Assembly (NCBI RefSeq): GCF_000698595.1
Contig: NZ_JFHC01000005.1
Coordinates: 62,001-126,000 of the forward strand
Source of the DNA: Caballeronia glathei
Lineage (GTDB): Bacteria; Pseudomonadota; Gammaproteobacteria; Burkholderiales; Burkholderiaceae
Direction of reading: 5' to 3'
Length of the DNA: 64,000 bases
Part shown: positions 28,599 to 37,881 of the stretch, piece by piece
How the letters are laid out: each line of letters opens with the position of its first letter
Position numbering within the stretch: position 1 is the first letter of the stretch
Position numbers and translations under genes: made by a program
The notes under the pieces: generated by a model
Databases searched by the model: none
The model's input: only the letters and a program-made list of their open reading frames with translations
What the model was told of the DNA's origin: nothing

Positions 28599-29222
28599 AT
28601 GTTCGGAAGACATCGAAGCCACCTGCTGTTCGAAACGCCCGCCGAGCATCCGCTGCGCGGACATGGCGGCCACGGCGGGCGCGGCATGCGGCGCAGGATG
28701 TTCGATTCGGGCCATCTGCGGCTCGTGATACTGGAATTGATCGGTGAAACGCCGCGCCACGGGTACGACGTGATCAAGGCGCTCGAAGCCCGCTGCGGCG
28801 GCCTGTACAGCCCGAGCCCGGGCGTCGTCTATCCGACGCTGTCGCTGCTCGAGGACCAGGGCTTCGTGACGGTGGAGGTGACGGAAGGCAGCAAGAAGCG
28901 CTACACGATCACCGCCGAGGGCAATGCGCATCTCGCGGAAAACCAGCCGTTCCTGAACGCCATCAACGCGCGCCTGGCAGGCGGGCTGCCGCGTCCGGGC
29001 CACGACGGGAAACATGCGGAGACACACGGCGACGAGCACGGCAACGAGCACGGCAACCCCGGGCCCGGCGGCCGCGCGCGTTCACCGGAACTGCGCGATG
29101 CGTTTCACCGGCTGAAGGGCGCGGTGATCGCGCGGGTGCGCTCGGGCGATCTCGACGCAGAGCGCATCGCGCAGATCCGCGAGATCCTCGCGCGCGCGAC
29201 ACACGAAATCGACCAGCTTTGA
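28599..29222 (+). CDS. PadR-family repressor, YqjI-like, with His-rich segments
   Basis: A 207-residue regulator. The PadR winged helix spans about residues 35-105 (LRLVILELIGETPRHGYDVI, SPGVVYPTLSLLEDQGFVTV). The N-terminus is His/Gly-rich (HPLRGHGGHGGRG) and the linker after the wing has seven His (GHDGKHAETHGDEHGNEHG), then a C-terminal dimerisation helix. This layout matches YqjI, which senses nickel and iron. A tandem palindrome covers its promoter and AAGAGGGA precedes the ATG. It is co-transcribed with the DUF3861 gene 15 bp downstream. Confidence 0.84.
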   Translation: MFGRHRSHLLFETPAEHPLRGHGGHGGRGMRRRMFDSGHLRLVILELIGETPRHGYDVIKALEARCGGLYSPSPGVVYPTLSLLEDQGFVTVEVTEGSKKRYTITAEGNAHLAENQPFLNAINARLAGGLPRPGHDGKHAETHGDEHGNEHGNPGPGGRARSPELRDAFHRLKGAVIARVRSGDLDAERIAQIREILARATHEIDQL

Positions 29223-29237
29223 ACGAGGGGAATTCGC

Positions 29238-29537
29238 ATGAAAGGACATCACTACCGCATCACCGTCGAGCACACGGCCAATCCGAAAGGCACGGACGAA
29301 CTGCACGCGCCGCTCACGTTCGAGGCGATCAATCACGACGAGGTGCTCGCCATTGTCGATCGCGCGCGGGCGAATTCGGGTTTCCCGCCCGATGAGGCCG
29401 CCCAGTTCGCAATGGGGCTCAAGCTGCTCGGCGAGGTCATGCTGAAGCACCGCGACGACCCGCTGTTCGCGGACCTGCGCGAGCCTTATCGCGCGTTCAT
29501 CGGCAGGGTGAAGGCGCGCAACGCACCCGCGGCATGA
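29238..29537 (+). CDS. DUF3861 family protein
   Basis: A 99-residue small cytoplasmic protein: MKGHHYRITVEHTANPKGTD at the start, then HAPLTFEAINHDEVLAIVDR and EAAQFAMGLKLLGEVMLKHR, as in DUF3861. No function is known. GAGGGG precedes the ATG, and it follows the padR-like gene by 15 bp, so it is probably under the same metal- or stress-responsive control. Confidence 0.75.
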   Translation: MKGHHYRITVEHTANPKGTDELHAPLTFEAINHDEVLAIVDRARANSGFPPDEAAQFAMGLKLLGEVMLKHRDDPLFADLREPYRAFIGRVKARNAPAA

Positions 29538-29571
29538 GCGTCACGGGCGCGGGGCAGCGCCACGCGCGCAT

Positions 29572-30762
29572 TCAATGGCACACGGGCAGCCGCGCGACGA
29601 AACGCGTGCCCGCCTGCGCGGACGAAGTGACCTCGAGCGTGCCGCCATGCGCCTTGACGATCTGCGAGCAGATATACAGGCCGAGCCCGAGTCCGCCGCC
29701 CGGCTTGCTGGTCGCGGGACGCCAGTAGGGCTCGAAAACCCGGTGGAGGTCGCCGGCCGCGATCGGCGCGCCCGCGTTCGACACAGCGATGACGAGCAGC
29801 GCGCCGTCGATCGATGCATCGACCGTCACGGGCTGATCGGGCGTTCCGTGCGTGAGCGCGTTGCCGAGCAGGTTGGAGACCAGTTGCTGGATGCGCCCGC
29901 GGTCGCAATCGACGCAGCGGCCGATCGAGATGCGCTCCACCACCGTGTGGCCCGGATTGGCGTCGCGCAATTCCGCGACCACGTCCGCGAGCGCGGTGCC
30001 GAGATCGCCTTCCGCCGCGAGCGACACGCCGATTCCCGTGCCCAGCCGGCCGCGCGCGAAGTCCATCACGTCTTCGATCAGCCGCGACATGCGGCGCGTC
30101 GTCGACTGCAGACGGCGGGCGATCGAAACCGTCTCGGGCTCCTGGCTGCGCCGCACGAGCAGCTCGGCGCTCGCGCTGACGGCGGCAAGCGGGTTGCGCA
30201 GGTCGTGGCCGAGCACCGCGATGAACTGCTCGCGCAGTTCCGACCCCGCGCGCTCGTTCACGAGCGCCGATTCGGTCTCCAGTTGCCGCCCCTCGCTTTC
30301 CAGCTGGAGCGCGATCAGCTCGGCGAAGAGCGTGAACATCGTGACCGTGCGCGGATCGGAGACGACACGCGGACGCGGATCGATCGCGCAGAGGTTGCCG
30401 AAATACTCGCCGCTCGATAGCACGATCGGCACCGAAATATAGCTCTCGATGTTGTAGAGCCGCGGCGTGTGGTGGTTGCAGTAGACCGGGTCCCTGCTCG
30501 CGTTGTCGATGACCACCGGCTTGCGCGCCGCGCGGGCCTCGATGCACAGCGTCGTGTTGACATCGAGTTGCCCGCCCGCCTTCAGCCCGAACTGGATGTC
30601 GTCCTGCACGGCGCAGGCGGTCCAGTTTCCCTCCGTCACGCGCGCGACGGCGGCAAATCCCAGCCCCGTGTTCTTGCAGATGACGCGCAGCATGGAAGGA
30701 ACGGAGCCGATACGGCCTATCGCCTCAACGTCGCGCGCGATTGCTTCTTTGCTGTCGTTCAT
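29572..30762 (-). CDS. GAF-domain sensor histidine kinase
   Basis: A 396-residue soluble histidine kinase with no membrane segment. An N-terminal GAF domain (about 20-160; VVIDNASRDPVYCNHHTPRL, YISVPIVLSSGEYFGNLCAI) is followed by a HisKA domain with the phospho-acceptor in AVLGHDLRNPLAAVS (His186) and a HATPase_c domain (QLVSNLLGNALTHGTPDQPV, GGGLGLGLYICSQIVKAHGG). No response regulator is adjacent, so it is an orphan kinase whose partner is unknown. The signal may be a small cytoplasmic ligand or light/redox. Confidence 0.9.
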   Translation of the reverse strand: MNDSKEAIARDVEAIGRIGSVPSMLRVICKNTGLGFAAVARVTEGNWTACAVQDDIQFGLKAGGQLDVNTTLCIEARAARKPVVIDNASRDPVYCNHHTPRLYNIESYISVPIVLSSGEYFGNLCAIDPRPRVVSDPRTVTMFTLFAELIALQLESEGRQLETESALVNERAGSELREQFIAVLGHDLRNPLAAVSASAELLVRRSQEPETVSIARRLQSTTRRMSRLIEDVMDFARGRLGTGIGVSLAAEGDLGTALADVVAELRDANPGHTVVERISIGRCVDCDRGRIQQLVSNLLGNALTHGTPDQPVTVDASIDGALLVIAVSNAGAPIAAGDLHRVFEPYWRPATSKPGGGLGLGLYICSQIVKAHGGTLEVTSSAQAGTRFVARLPVCH

Positions 30763-30872
30763 CGTGGGCCGGGGCGGGTTCTCGAGTGGCGAGGGATCTC
30801 ACAATCCTACCTCAGGTTGCCGGCCTTCAATAACGTGGATTCGTTCGGAAAACCCCTTCTCCCGCGCGAAAA

Positions 30873-30908
30873 AAAACGCGCGGCATGTGATGCGTCCGCG
30901 CGTTTTTG
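30873..30908. terminator. Bidirectional-type intrinsic terminator downstream of rpiA
   Basis: A perfect 12-bp stem (AAAAACGCGCGG / CCGCGCGTTTTT) with a 12-nt loop, carrying A and T runs on either side, lies 18 bp past the rpiA stop on the minus strand. Confidence 0.85.
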
Positions 30909-30925
30909 CCGTCATGCGACGGGAC

Positions 30926-31624
30926 TCATTGCTGCTGCACGTAGTCGATCCGCTCGACGCCGTTTTCCGTGCCGAGCAGGCACAGATTCGCGCCGCGCGC
31001 GGCGAAAAGCCCCACCGTCACCACGCCCGGCCACGCGTTGATCTGCGCTTCCAGCGCGCGCGGATCGGTGATCTTCAGGCCCTTCACGTCGATGATCTCG
31101 TTGCCGTTGTCGGTGATGTAGGGCGAGCCGTCCTGCTGCACGCGCACGATCGGCACGCCGCCCGCCGCCGTCACGCGGCGGCCGATCGCCGTGCGCGCCA
31201 TCGGCACCACTTCGATCGGCAGCGGGAACGTGCCCATCACCTGCACGCGCTTGCTCGCGTCGGCGATGCACACGAACACGTCCGACACCGACGCCACGAT
31301 CTTCTCGCGCGTGAGCGCCCCGCCGCCGCCCTTGATCATCGCGCCGGCGGCGTCGATTTCATCGGCGCCGTCGACATACACCGGCAGCGATTCGATGTCG
31401 TTCAGATCAAACACCTTGAAGCCGTGCGATTGAAGCCGCGCCGTGGAGGCAAGCGAGCTCGATACCGCGCCGCGGTAGCGCGCCTTCGATCTGGCGAGCG
31501 CATCGATGAAGCAGTTCGCCGTCGACCCGGTGCCGACGCCGATCACCGCGCCCTCAGGCACGGTCGCATTCACGTAGTCGGCCGCGGCGGCGCCGACCAG
31601 TTGCTTGAGTTCGTCTTGAGTCAT
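30926..31624 (-). CDS. rpiA: Ribose-5-phosphate isomerase A
   Basis: A 232-residue cytosolic isomerase interconverting ribose-5-P and ribulose-5-P in the pentose phosphate pathway. Motifs: [23 protein letters not shown] (catalytic Asp), [15 protein letters not shown] (catalytic Lys and Glu region) and [10 protein letters not shown]. Full length, with its own terminator downstream. Confidence 0.97.
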   Translation of the reverse strand: MTQDELKQLVGAAAADYVNATVPEGAVIGVGTGSTANCFIDALARSKARYRGAVSSSLASTARLQSHGFKVFDLNDIESLPVYVDGADEIDAAGAMIKGGGGALTREKIVASVSDVFVCIADASKRVQVMGTFPLPIEVVPMARTAIGRRVTAAGGVPIVRVQQDGSPYITDNGNEIIDVKGLKITDPRALEAQINAWPGVVTVGLFAARGANLCLLGTENGVERIDYVQQQ

Positions 31625-31698
31625 AGGAATAAGACCAGAGAGTGAGACAGCGAGAGGGAAACCGTGATTTTAGCGGACCTTCGACGCCGCTCCCAACG

Positions 31699-32094
31699 CT
31701 ACGACCACGCCCGCAGGAAGCCGAGCGGATCGTGCGAACGCGCGACCGAGGCAATGAACGCGAAGGCGACGATCGCGAGCACGCCGCACACGGCGCGGGC
31801 GCCCTTCGTGCGGCCGCGCTTGAGCGCGAACGCGCCGAGCACGACATAGACGACGAGCGCACCGATCTTCGCCAGGAGCCACGCCGCATTCGGCCCGAAG
31901 CCGATGATCGCGACGAGCACGGCCGCGCTCGCAAGGAGCGCCGTATCGACGATGTGCGGCACGATCTTCGTCGCGCGCCGGTGCAGCAGCGGCGAATCGG
32001 CGAGCATCCAGATCCAGCGCAGCACGAAGCCGGCGATGCTCAGCGCCGCGCAGGCCATGTGCAGCGCGCGCAGCGGGATGAAGAGTTCGGCCAT
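31699..32094 (-). CDS. SirB2-like integral membrane protein
   Basis: A 131-residue protein with four predicted membrane helices (HMACAALSIAGFVLRWIWML, VDTALLASAAVLVAIIG, LLAKIGALVVYVVLGAFAL, AVCGVLAIVAFAFIASVA), the SirB2 (invasion gene expression up-regulator) pattern. The true function of the family is unclear. It follows amiD by 36 bp on the same strand. Confidence 0.8.
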   Translation of the reverse strand: MAELFIPLRALHMACAALSIAGFVLRWIWMLADSPLLHRRATKIVPHIVDTALLASAAVLVAIIGFGPNAAWLLAKIGALVVYVVLGAFALKRGRTKGARAVCGVLAIVAFAFIASVARSHDPLGFLRAWS

Positions 32095-32130
32095 CGTCGG
32101 TCGTCCTTCAGGAGCGTGTCAGGGGAAACG

Positions 32131-32982
32131 TCAAGGAAAATACTTGTCGAGGAGCGCGGCGGCGATCGCGTCGCTCTCGGCATCCGGGTTGCCCGCGTAA
32201 TCGGCCGGGCGAAAATGCATCTGGAACGCGCTGAAGACGCGGCGGGTCTTTTCGTCGAGCACGCCGTCGGTCGCGACCGCGTAGCCGTAGCGCCGCAGCT
32301 TGTCCTGCAGCAGCTTCACGTCGGCGGGCGCCTTCGGATCGCGCCCCGCGAGATGCCGCGCCACGGCGGCGGCGTCCGGCCATGCGCCGATGCCCGCATC
32401 GTACAGCGTGCGCCAGGGGAAAAGCGGGCCCGGATCGATCTTGCGCTGCGGCGCGATGTCGCTGTGACCGACGACGCGCGTAGGCGGGATGCGGTAACGC
32501 GTGACGATGTCTTTCGCCAGGCGCACGAGCGCATCGACCTGGGCGGGCGGATACGGCTGCCACGTGCGCCCCTGCGGCGTATCGACAGGACCGAGATTCA
32601 CGTTCTCGATCCCGATCGACGCTGCGTTCAGCTCCGTCGTGCCCTGCCATTCGCTCACGCCGGCGTGCCACGCGCGCTGTTCCTCGGGCACGAGCTGATA
32701 GACCACCGGCTCGCCGCCCTCGGTGTGCGGCGCGTCGGGCACGACGTAGTGGGCGCTCACGCCGCCGCCCGTCAACACGGCGAGCGAGCCCGCCTCGTCG
32801 ATTTCGGTGTAATGCACGACGAGAAAGCGCACGCGGGAGTCGGCGTTCTTCGCCTGGTAGCTGCTGTCGGCGATGTAGGTGCCGCGATCGGTCTTCGTCA
32901 CGGTGCAGGCGCCAAGCAATGTGCAGAGGAGCACGCCGAGAAGCGCGCGGAGAAGCGCGGCTGCGGGAAAGCGCACGATCAT
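32131..32982 (-). CDS. amiD: N-acetylmuramoyl-L-alanine amidase AmiD (outer-membrane lipoprotein)
   Basis: A 283-residue murein amidase that cleaves the MurNAc-L-Ala bond, including anhydro-muropeptides. The lipoprotein signal ends in LLGAC (Cys about 26). The zinc-dependent amidase_2 domain shows FLVVHYTE and VVGHSDIAPQRKIDPGPLFP, and a C-terminal peptidoglycan-binding domain follows (LQDKLRRYGYAVATDGVLDE). It lies 7 bp downstream of rlmB. Confidence 0.92.
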   Translation of the reverse strand: MIVRFPAAALLRALLGVLLCTLLGACTVTKTDRGTYIADSSYQAKNADSRVRFLVVHYTEIDEAGSLAVLTGGGVSAHYVVPDAPHTEGGEPVVYQLVPEEQRAWHAGVSEWQGTTELNAASIGIENVNLGPVDTPQGRTWQPYPPAQVDALVRLAKDIVTRYRIPPTRVVGHSDIAPQRKIDPGPLFPWRTLYDAGIGAWPDAAAVARHLAGRDPKAPADVKLLQDKLRRYGYAVATDGVLDEKTRRVFSAFQMHFRPADYAGNPDAESDAIAAALLDKYFP

Positions 32983-32989
32983 CGGCGCG

Positions 32990-33733
32990 TCATTTCTTTA
33001 CCGAACGCTGCCGCACCGCTTCGAACAGACACACGCCGCTCGCCACCGAGACGTTCAGGCTTTCCACCGTGCCCGCCATCGGGATGTGCATGATCTCGTC
33101 GCAGGTCTCGCGCGTGAGGCGGCGCATGCCCTCGCCTTCCGCGCCGACCACGATCGCGATCGGGCCGTCGAGCTTCGTCTCGTAAAGGCTCGCGCTCGCC
33201 TCGCCTGCCGTGCCGACCACCCACACGCCCGCTTCCTTCAGTTCGCGCAGCGCGCGCGCCAGGTTCGTCACCGTGATGTACGGCACGTTCTCGGCGGCGC
33301 CGCTCGCGACTTTCGCGGCGGTCGCGTTGAGCCCCGCCGAGCGGTCGCGCGGCGCGATCACGGCGTGGGCGCCGGCGGCGTCGGCCACGCGCAGGCACGC
33401 GCCGAGATTGTGCGGATCGGTGACGCCGTCGAGCACGAGCAAAAGCGGCGTGCCGGAGACGCCGTCGAGCAGTTCGGCCAGGTTCTGCGCGAGCGGCATG
33501 TCGTGCGCGCGCGCGACCACGCCCTGATGCCCGACGTTGCCCGCGAGGCCCCACAGGCGCGATTCGTCGGCGGCGATCAGGCGCACGCCGGCTTCCTTCG
33601 CGGCGCGCAGGAAGTCCTGCATGCGACGATCCTTGCGCGTGGGGTCGTACAGCACCTCCTCGATCGTCGATGCATCCGCGCGCAGGCGCGCGGTCACCGC
33701 GTGAAAACCGTAAAGAACCTTGAGACGTGACAT
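32990..33733 (-). CDS. rlmB: 23S rRNA (guanosine-2'-O)-methyltransferase RlmB
   Basis: A 247-residue SpoU-family knotted methyltransferase that methylates G2251 of 23S rRNA. An L30-like N-terminal domain ([16 protein letters not shown]) is followed by the three SPOUT motifs: [30 protein letters not shown] and [20 protein letters not shown]. It sits downstream of rnr, the common rnr-rlmB pairing. Confidence 0.96.
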   Translation of the reverse strand: MSRLKVLYGFHAVTARLRADASTIEEVLYDPTRKDRRMQDFLRAAKEAGVRLIAADESRLWGLAGNVGHQGVVARAHDMPLAQNLAELLDGVSGTPLLLVLDGVTDPHNLGACLRVADAAGAHAVIAPRDRSAGLNATAAKVASGAAENVPYITVTNLARALRELKEAGVWVVGTAGEASASLYETKLDGPIAIVVGAEGEGMRRLTRETCDEIMHIPMAGTVESLNVSVASGVCLFEAVRQRSVKK

Positions 33734-33762
33734 GACTAACCCAAACCTTCAATAAGAAAACC

Positions 33763-33800
33763 AAAACGCGGCCCGGCGCGCGTATTGCGCACCGGGCCGC
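33763..33800 (-). terminator. Intrinsic terminator-like hairpin after rnr
   Basis: A 9-bp stem (GCGGCCCGG / CCGGGCCGC) with a 15-nt loop lies 40 bp past the rnr stop and is followed on the minus strand by GTTTTGG. It separates rnr from rlmB, probably with read-through. Confidence 0.65.
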
Positions 33801-33840
33801 GCATCGTGAAATGCCGCGCCGTGCCTGCGGGACTCGCGCT

Positions 33841-36309
33841 TCAACGCTTCTTGCGCGCCGGACGGCCCTGTGCCGCGGACTTCGGCGCCGCGCCGCGCTT
33901 CTTTGCGACGCCCGCGTCCTTCGCCGCCGCGAGCGCCGGCGCGCCCTTCTTGCTGCCGCCGCGCCGCCGCGTGCTGGGCGTGTCGTCGGTGACGAACGAA
34001 CGGATGCGCGGACCCGCCGCCGCCGCACCGTTGCCCGCATGCTCGGGCACGCTCGGCGCAATGCGTCCCGAAGGCGGCTTCACCGGCGTGTCCCGCACGA
34101 GCCGGAAGTCGATCTTGCGCGAATCCAGATCGACGCGGCTCACCTGCACGCGCACGCGGTCCGACATCCGGTAGCGGATGCCGGTGCGCTCGCCGCGCAG
34201 TTCGTTCTTGATCTCGTCGTACTGGAAGTAGTCAGAGCCGAGTTCCGTGACGTGCACGAGCCCTTCGATGAAGAGCGAATCGAGCTGCACGAAGATGCCG
34301 AACGACGTCACGCCGTTCACCATGCCGCCGTATTCCTCGCCGAGCTTGTCGCGCATGAAATAGCACTTGAGCCACGCCTCGACGTCGCGCGAGGCCTCGT
34401 CGGCACGCCGTTCGTTCGACGAGCAATGCAGCCCGAGCTCCTCCCAGATCGCGACGTTGTTGCGCGAGCGGCTGCGCGATTCGTCGTCGGCTTTCTGCAT
34501 TTCGCGGGCGGCTTTCGTCAGGCCCGTGCTGAGCGAAATGTCGTGGCCGATCTGGGGCTGGTACTTCTTGCCCTGCAGGATCGCGTAGATCGCGCGGTGC
34601 GTGAGCAGGTCCGGATAGCGGCGTATCGGGCTCGTGAAGTGCGCGTACGCCTCGTAGGCAAGACCGAAGTGCCCGATGTTGTCCGGGCTGTAGACGGCCT
34701 GCTGCATCGAGCGCAGCACCATCGACTGGAGCATCTGCGCGTCGGGCCGGTCGCGGATCTGCGCCATCAGCGCGGCGTAGTCGCTTGCGTGCGGCTTGTC
34801 GCCGCCCGTCAGCGTGAGACCGACGCCGCGCAGAAACGCGCGCAGGTTCTCGAGCTTCTCGGGCGTCGGGCCCGCATGAACGCGATACAGCCCCGCATGC
34901 TTGTGGCGCTTCAAAAAGTCCGCCGCGCAGACGTTCGCGGCCAGCATGCACTCCTCGATCAGCCGGTGCGCGTCGTTGCGATGGCGCGGCACGATCTGCT
35001 CGATCTTGCCCTGCGCATTGCAGACGATGTAGGTCTCCGTCGTGTCGAAGTCGATCGCGCCGCGCTTCTGGCGCGCCGCATGCAGCGACTTGTAGACGCC
35101 GTAGAGGTTCTGCAGGTACGGCAGCAGATCGGCGCGGCGCGCGGCTTCCGGCCCCTTCGTGTTGGCGAGCACCGCCGCCACCTCGGTGTACGTGAGGCGC
35201 GCCGCCGAGTGCATCACGCCCGGGTAGAACTGGTACGCCTTGATCTCGCCGCGCGACGTGATGACCATGTCGCAGACGAGCACGCAGCGGTCCACGTTCG
35301 GATTGAGCGAACAGAGCCCGTTCGAGAGCTTCTCGGGCAGCATCGGAATCACGCGGCGCGGGAAATACACCGACGTGCTGCGATCGAGCGCATCCACGTC
35401 GAGCGGCTCGTTCGGGCGCACGTAATGCGAGACGTCCGCGATCGCGACCAGCAGCCGGAAACCCGTGCCGCGCCCGACTGTCATCGGCTCGCAATACACG
35501 GCGTCGTCGAAGTCGCGCGCGTCCTCGCCGTCGATCGTGACGAGCGGCACGTCGCGCAGGTCCACGCGATGGCGGACGTCCGCCGGCCGCACTTCGTCCG
35601 GCAGTTTCGCGGCGGCGGCGAGCGCGGCCTCGCCGAACTCGTGCGGCACGCCGTACTTGCGCACCGCGATCTCGATTTCCATGCCCGGATCGTCGATATC
35701 GCCGATCACCTCCACCACGCGGCCGAGCGGCTGCGAATGGCGGCTGGGAAAGTCGGTGAGTTCCACCGACACCACCTGCCCCACCTTCGCCTTCTTCGGA
35801 TTCTGCGTGATCAGGATGTCGTGGCCGATGCGCTTGTCTTCCGGCACGAGGATGAGCGCGCCGTTCTCGTTGATAAGCCGGCCGATGATCCGCTTGTTCG
35901 CGCGGTCCGTCACCTCGACGATGTGCCCTTCCGGCCGCCCGCGGCGGTCATACCCGACGATGCGCGCGAGCACGCGGTCGTTGTGCATGACCTTCTGCAT
36001 TTCGCCGTTGGGCAGGAACAGGTCGTCCTGGCCATCGTCGCGGATCAGGAAGCCGAAGCCGTCGCGATGGCCCTGCACGCGGCCCGCGACGAAATTGGAC
36101 GGATGAGTGAGTTGATAGTGGCCGCGCTTGTCGAGCCGGATCTGCCCGTCGCGCTCCATTGCTGCCAGTCGCTTGAAAAATCCTTCGCGCTCCTGGCGCT
36201 TGATCGACAGAGCTTCGGCGATGTCATTCGCGGCGTGCGGCGTTTCGCTCGTGCGCAACACGCCGAGAATTTCTTCGCGGCTCGGAATCGGATAGGGATA
36301 TTTGCTCAA
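33841..36309 (-). CDS. rnr: Ribonuclease R
   Basis: This 3'-5' exoribonuclease (822 residues from the start chosen) degrades structured RNA. Domains: winged helix (LSKYPYPIPSREEILGVLRT), cold-shock domains, the RNB catalytic core with DGEDARDFDDAVYC (metal-binding Asp cluster) and TSPIRRYPDLLTHRAIY, an S1 domain and a Lys/Arg-rich tail (STRRRGGSKKG to the end). The conserved N-terminus begins at a TTG (36309), which is used here; the frame stays open to an ATG at 36441 but that extra part does not resemble the family. The start is therefore uncertain. Confidence 0.93.
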   Translation of the reverse strand: MSKYPYPIPSREEILGVLRTSETPHAANDIAEALSIKRQEREGFFKRLAAMERDGQIRLDKRGHYQLTHPSNFVAGRVQGHRDGFGFLIRDDGQDDLFLPNGEMQKVMHNDRVLARIVGYDRRGRPEGHIVEVTDRANKRIIGRLINENGALILVPEDKRIGHDILITQNPKKAKVGQVVSVELTDFPSRHSQPLGRVVEVIGDIDDPGMEIEIAVRKYGVPHEFGEAALAAAAKLPDEVRPADVRHRVDLRDVPLVTIDGEDARDFDDAVYCEPMTVGRGTGFRLLVAIADVSHYVRPNEPLDVDALDRSTSVYFPRRVIPMLPEKLSNGLCSLNPNVDRCVLVCDMVITSRGEIKAYQFYPGVMHSAARLTYTEVAAVLANTKGPEAARRADLLPYLQNLYGVYKSLHAARQKRGAIDFDTTETYIVCNAQGKIEQIVPRHRNDAHRLIEECMLAANVCAADFLKRHKHAGLYRVHAGPTPEKLENLRAFLRGVGLTLTGGDKPHASDYAALMAQIRDRPDAQMLQSMVLRSMQQAVYSPDNIGHFGLAYEAYAHFTSPIRRYPDLLTHRAIYAILQGKKYQPQIGHDISLSTGLTKAAREMQKADDESRSRSRNNVAIWEELGLHCSSNERRADEASRDVEAWLKCYFMRDKLGEEYGGMVNGVTSFGIFVQLDSLFIEGLVHVTELGSDYFQYDEIKNELRGERTGIRYRMSDRVRVQVSRVDLDSRKIDFRLVRDTPVKPPSGRIAPSVPEHAGNGAAAAGPRIRSFVTDDTPSTRRRGGSKKGAPALAAAKDAGVAKKRGAAPKSAAQGRPARKKR

Positions 36310-36504
36310 GGGCTTATCGATGATTTCTTCTCGTTGGCTGGACGTTGCAGTGAATGCGCAAGTGAATGGATAGCCAGCTCGCGGCGGGCTCGCCCGGCGG
36401 CTATGTTCGCGAGTCATTCTAACACCCGTCATCGAGGCCACACGGGGCTTGCAGGGCGGCTGCGCGGGCCTTTGGAGCCAATCCCGGTCCCGATCTCAAA
36501 ATGC

Positions 36505-36532
36505 TTGACAGCCTGCGCGGCCGCGATATAAT
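36505..36532 (+). promoter_or_regulatory. Consensus sigma-70 promoter of the first tRNA-Leu gene
   Basis: TTGACA (36505-36510), 16-bp spacer, TATAAT (36527-36532): both hexamers match the consensus exactly. The tRNA starts 28 bp after the -10 box. Confidence 0.9.
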
Positions 36533-36559
36533 TGCGTTCTTTGCTGCACACGCACCCTT

Positions 36560-36646
36560 GCCCAGGTGGCGGAATTGGTAGACGCACTAGGTTCAGGTCC
36601 TAGCGGTGGCAACACCGTGGAGGTTCGAGTCCTCTCTTGGGCACCA
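36560..36646 (+). tRNA. tRNA-Leu (anticodon CAG), copy 1
   Basis: An 87-nt class II tRNA with encoded CCA. The acceptor GCCCAGG pairs with CTTGGGC (one G-U). The anticodon stem CTAGG/CCTAG encloses TTCAGGT, giving anticodon CAG (reads CUG). It has a long variable arm around CGGTGGCAACACCG and a T arm with GGTTCGAGTCC. It differs from the second copy by a single base in the acceptor stem. Confidence 0.97.
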
Positions 36647-36725
36647 TTCGCAGATTGAGCGCGATTGAGGTAGTACAAGTTGTAGTACGGTTGTAGTACG
36701 CGCAGCACAGGTAGCACGCTAAAAG

Positions 36726-36747
36726 GCCCGCCATCGCGGGCTTTTTT
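36726..36747 (+). terminator. Intrinsic terminator downstream of tRNA-Leu copy 1
   Basis: GCCCGC-CATC-GCGGGC followed by six T. Between the tRNA and this hairpin lie three GTAGTAC words (36670-36699) of unknown meaning. Confidence 0.85.
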
Positions 36748-36828
36748 GTTTTCCGGCGTTCATCGCGGCATGCGCCGGACCGGGATCGCGCGAGCGTCGG
36801 CGCTCACACCGCGCCCTGTCAGCCACCG

Positions 36829-37632
36829 TCAGCCACCCACGACGACACGCCGCCTCTGCAGTTGCAACTGCCCATCCGTTCCGACCGACTCCGCGTCGCA
36901 CGCCATCACCCGGTCTCCTGCCCACTTCGGATCACGGCAGTTCTTCGATTCGAGGATCTTCTTTCCCGCGTCGTCGAAGACCAGCACGCCGTGAACCACG
37001 TGCCCCGACAAGAGCCCCCGCACACATTCGAACGCGACGTACGCGCGCTGCGCACTCGCATCGGCCGGATCGACGCAGTCGTTGTCCAGCAGAAGATGCC
37101 TGCCCTTGCGGTTCGCGAGGACCACACGCTCGCGGCGCCCTTCGAGCAGATCGTCCGGCTCGCTCACGAAGTAGCGAACGATGATGAGACTGCGGCCGTC
37201 GTTGAGCGGCCGCAGGAGCGTGAGGCGATCACCCGCTTCCCACTTCGAGGCGCCCTCGGGAATCCGCGCGATCGAGCGATCGACGACACTCGCCCTCAGC
37301 GCGAGCAGCGAGCCGGGACGCACGTCGCAAGGCCTCAGGTAGGCGTCCGGGACCAGCTTGCGGATGCGCTGCCGCGCGGCCAGCGCGGGCTTGTCCGCCG
37401 TGGCCGTGGCGGCCACCCAGGTGAACACGTTCTGCTTGTCGCCGCAGTCGGCCGTCTGGATGACGAACCCGTCGGGAACGAGCCGGTAGAGCGGCTCGGC
37501 CCTCTTCGCAATCCCCGCCGCGGAAGGATCGCTCGGGCCGGCCACGAGCCACAGCCGCTCCGCGCTTGCCGGCAGCGCGACGGCAAAGAAGAGCGCCGCC
37601 GCGCACATCAGGCGCCGCGCTCCGGCACGCAT
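36829..37632 (-). CDS. Secreted protein of unknown function
   Basis: A 267-residue protein with a signal peptide (MRAGARRLMCAAALFFAVAL.., cleavage near ASA-E). The mature part looks globular, with five Cys (TADCGDKQN, LRPCDVRPG, NDCVDPAD, AFECVRGL, KNCRDPKW), which may form disulfides. No family recognised. An in-frame ATG further upstream (37746) would hide the signal peptide, so 37632 is preferred. It is transcribed against the two flanking tRNA-Leu genes and lies between them. Confidence 0.6.
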   Translation of the reverse strand: MRAGARRLMCAAALFFAVALPASAERLWLVAGPSDPSAAGIAKRAEPLYRLVPDGFVIQTADCGDKQNVFTWVAATATADKPALAARQRIRKLVPDAYLRPCDVRPGSLLALRASVVDRSIARIPEGASKWEAGDRLTLLRPLNDGRSLIIVRYFVSEPDDLLEGRRERVVLANRKGRHLLLDNDCVDPADASAQRAYVAFECVRGLLSGHVVHGVLVFDDAGKKILESKNCRDPKWAGDRVMACDAESVGTDGQLQLQRRRVVVGG

Positions 37633-37881
37633 CCCGGGTACTGCGCGACTTGCGCGACGGCCTGAGTCGCGGCGCCGAACATCGGCGGGCACGTCGCTGC
37701 ACAGGCTCGTCGTTCCGGGTTCCGCTGGCATCGGCAGCGCGCGCATCCATGGGTCCTTGGCTCGGAATGGTTGGACTTCAGTCTAGAAGCACCGCTACGG
37801 CGGGTCAACGAATCGGGAACGCCCGACGGCGCGAGCCCTCTTCGTTCAACGCCGATGCGCAGGCCCGCACCACTTTCCAAT

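Noticed and set aside
36647..36725. Phage attachment site or island remnant at tRNA-Leu
   Set aside because: The GTAGTAC words are suggestive, but no integrase, no repeated tRNA 3' end beyond the second full tRNA, and no island content is present.
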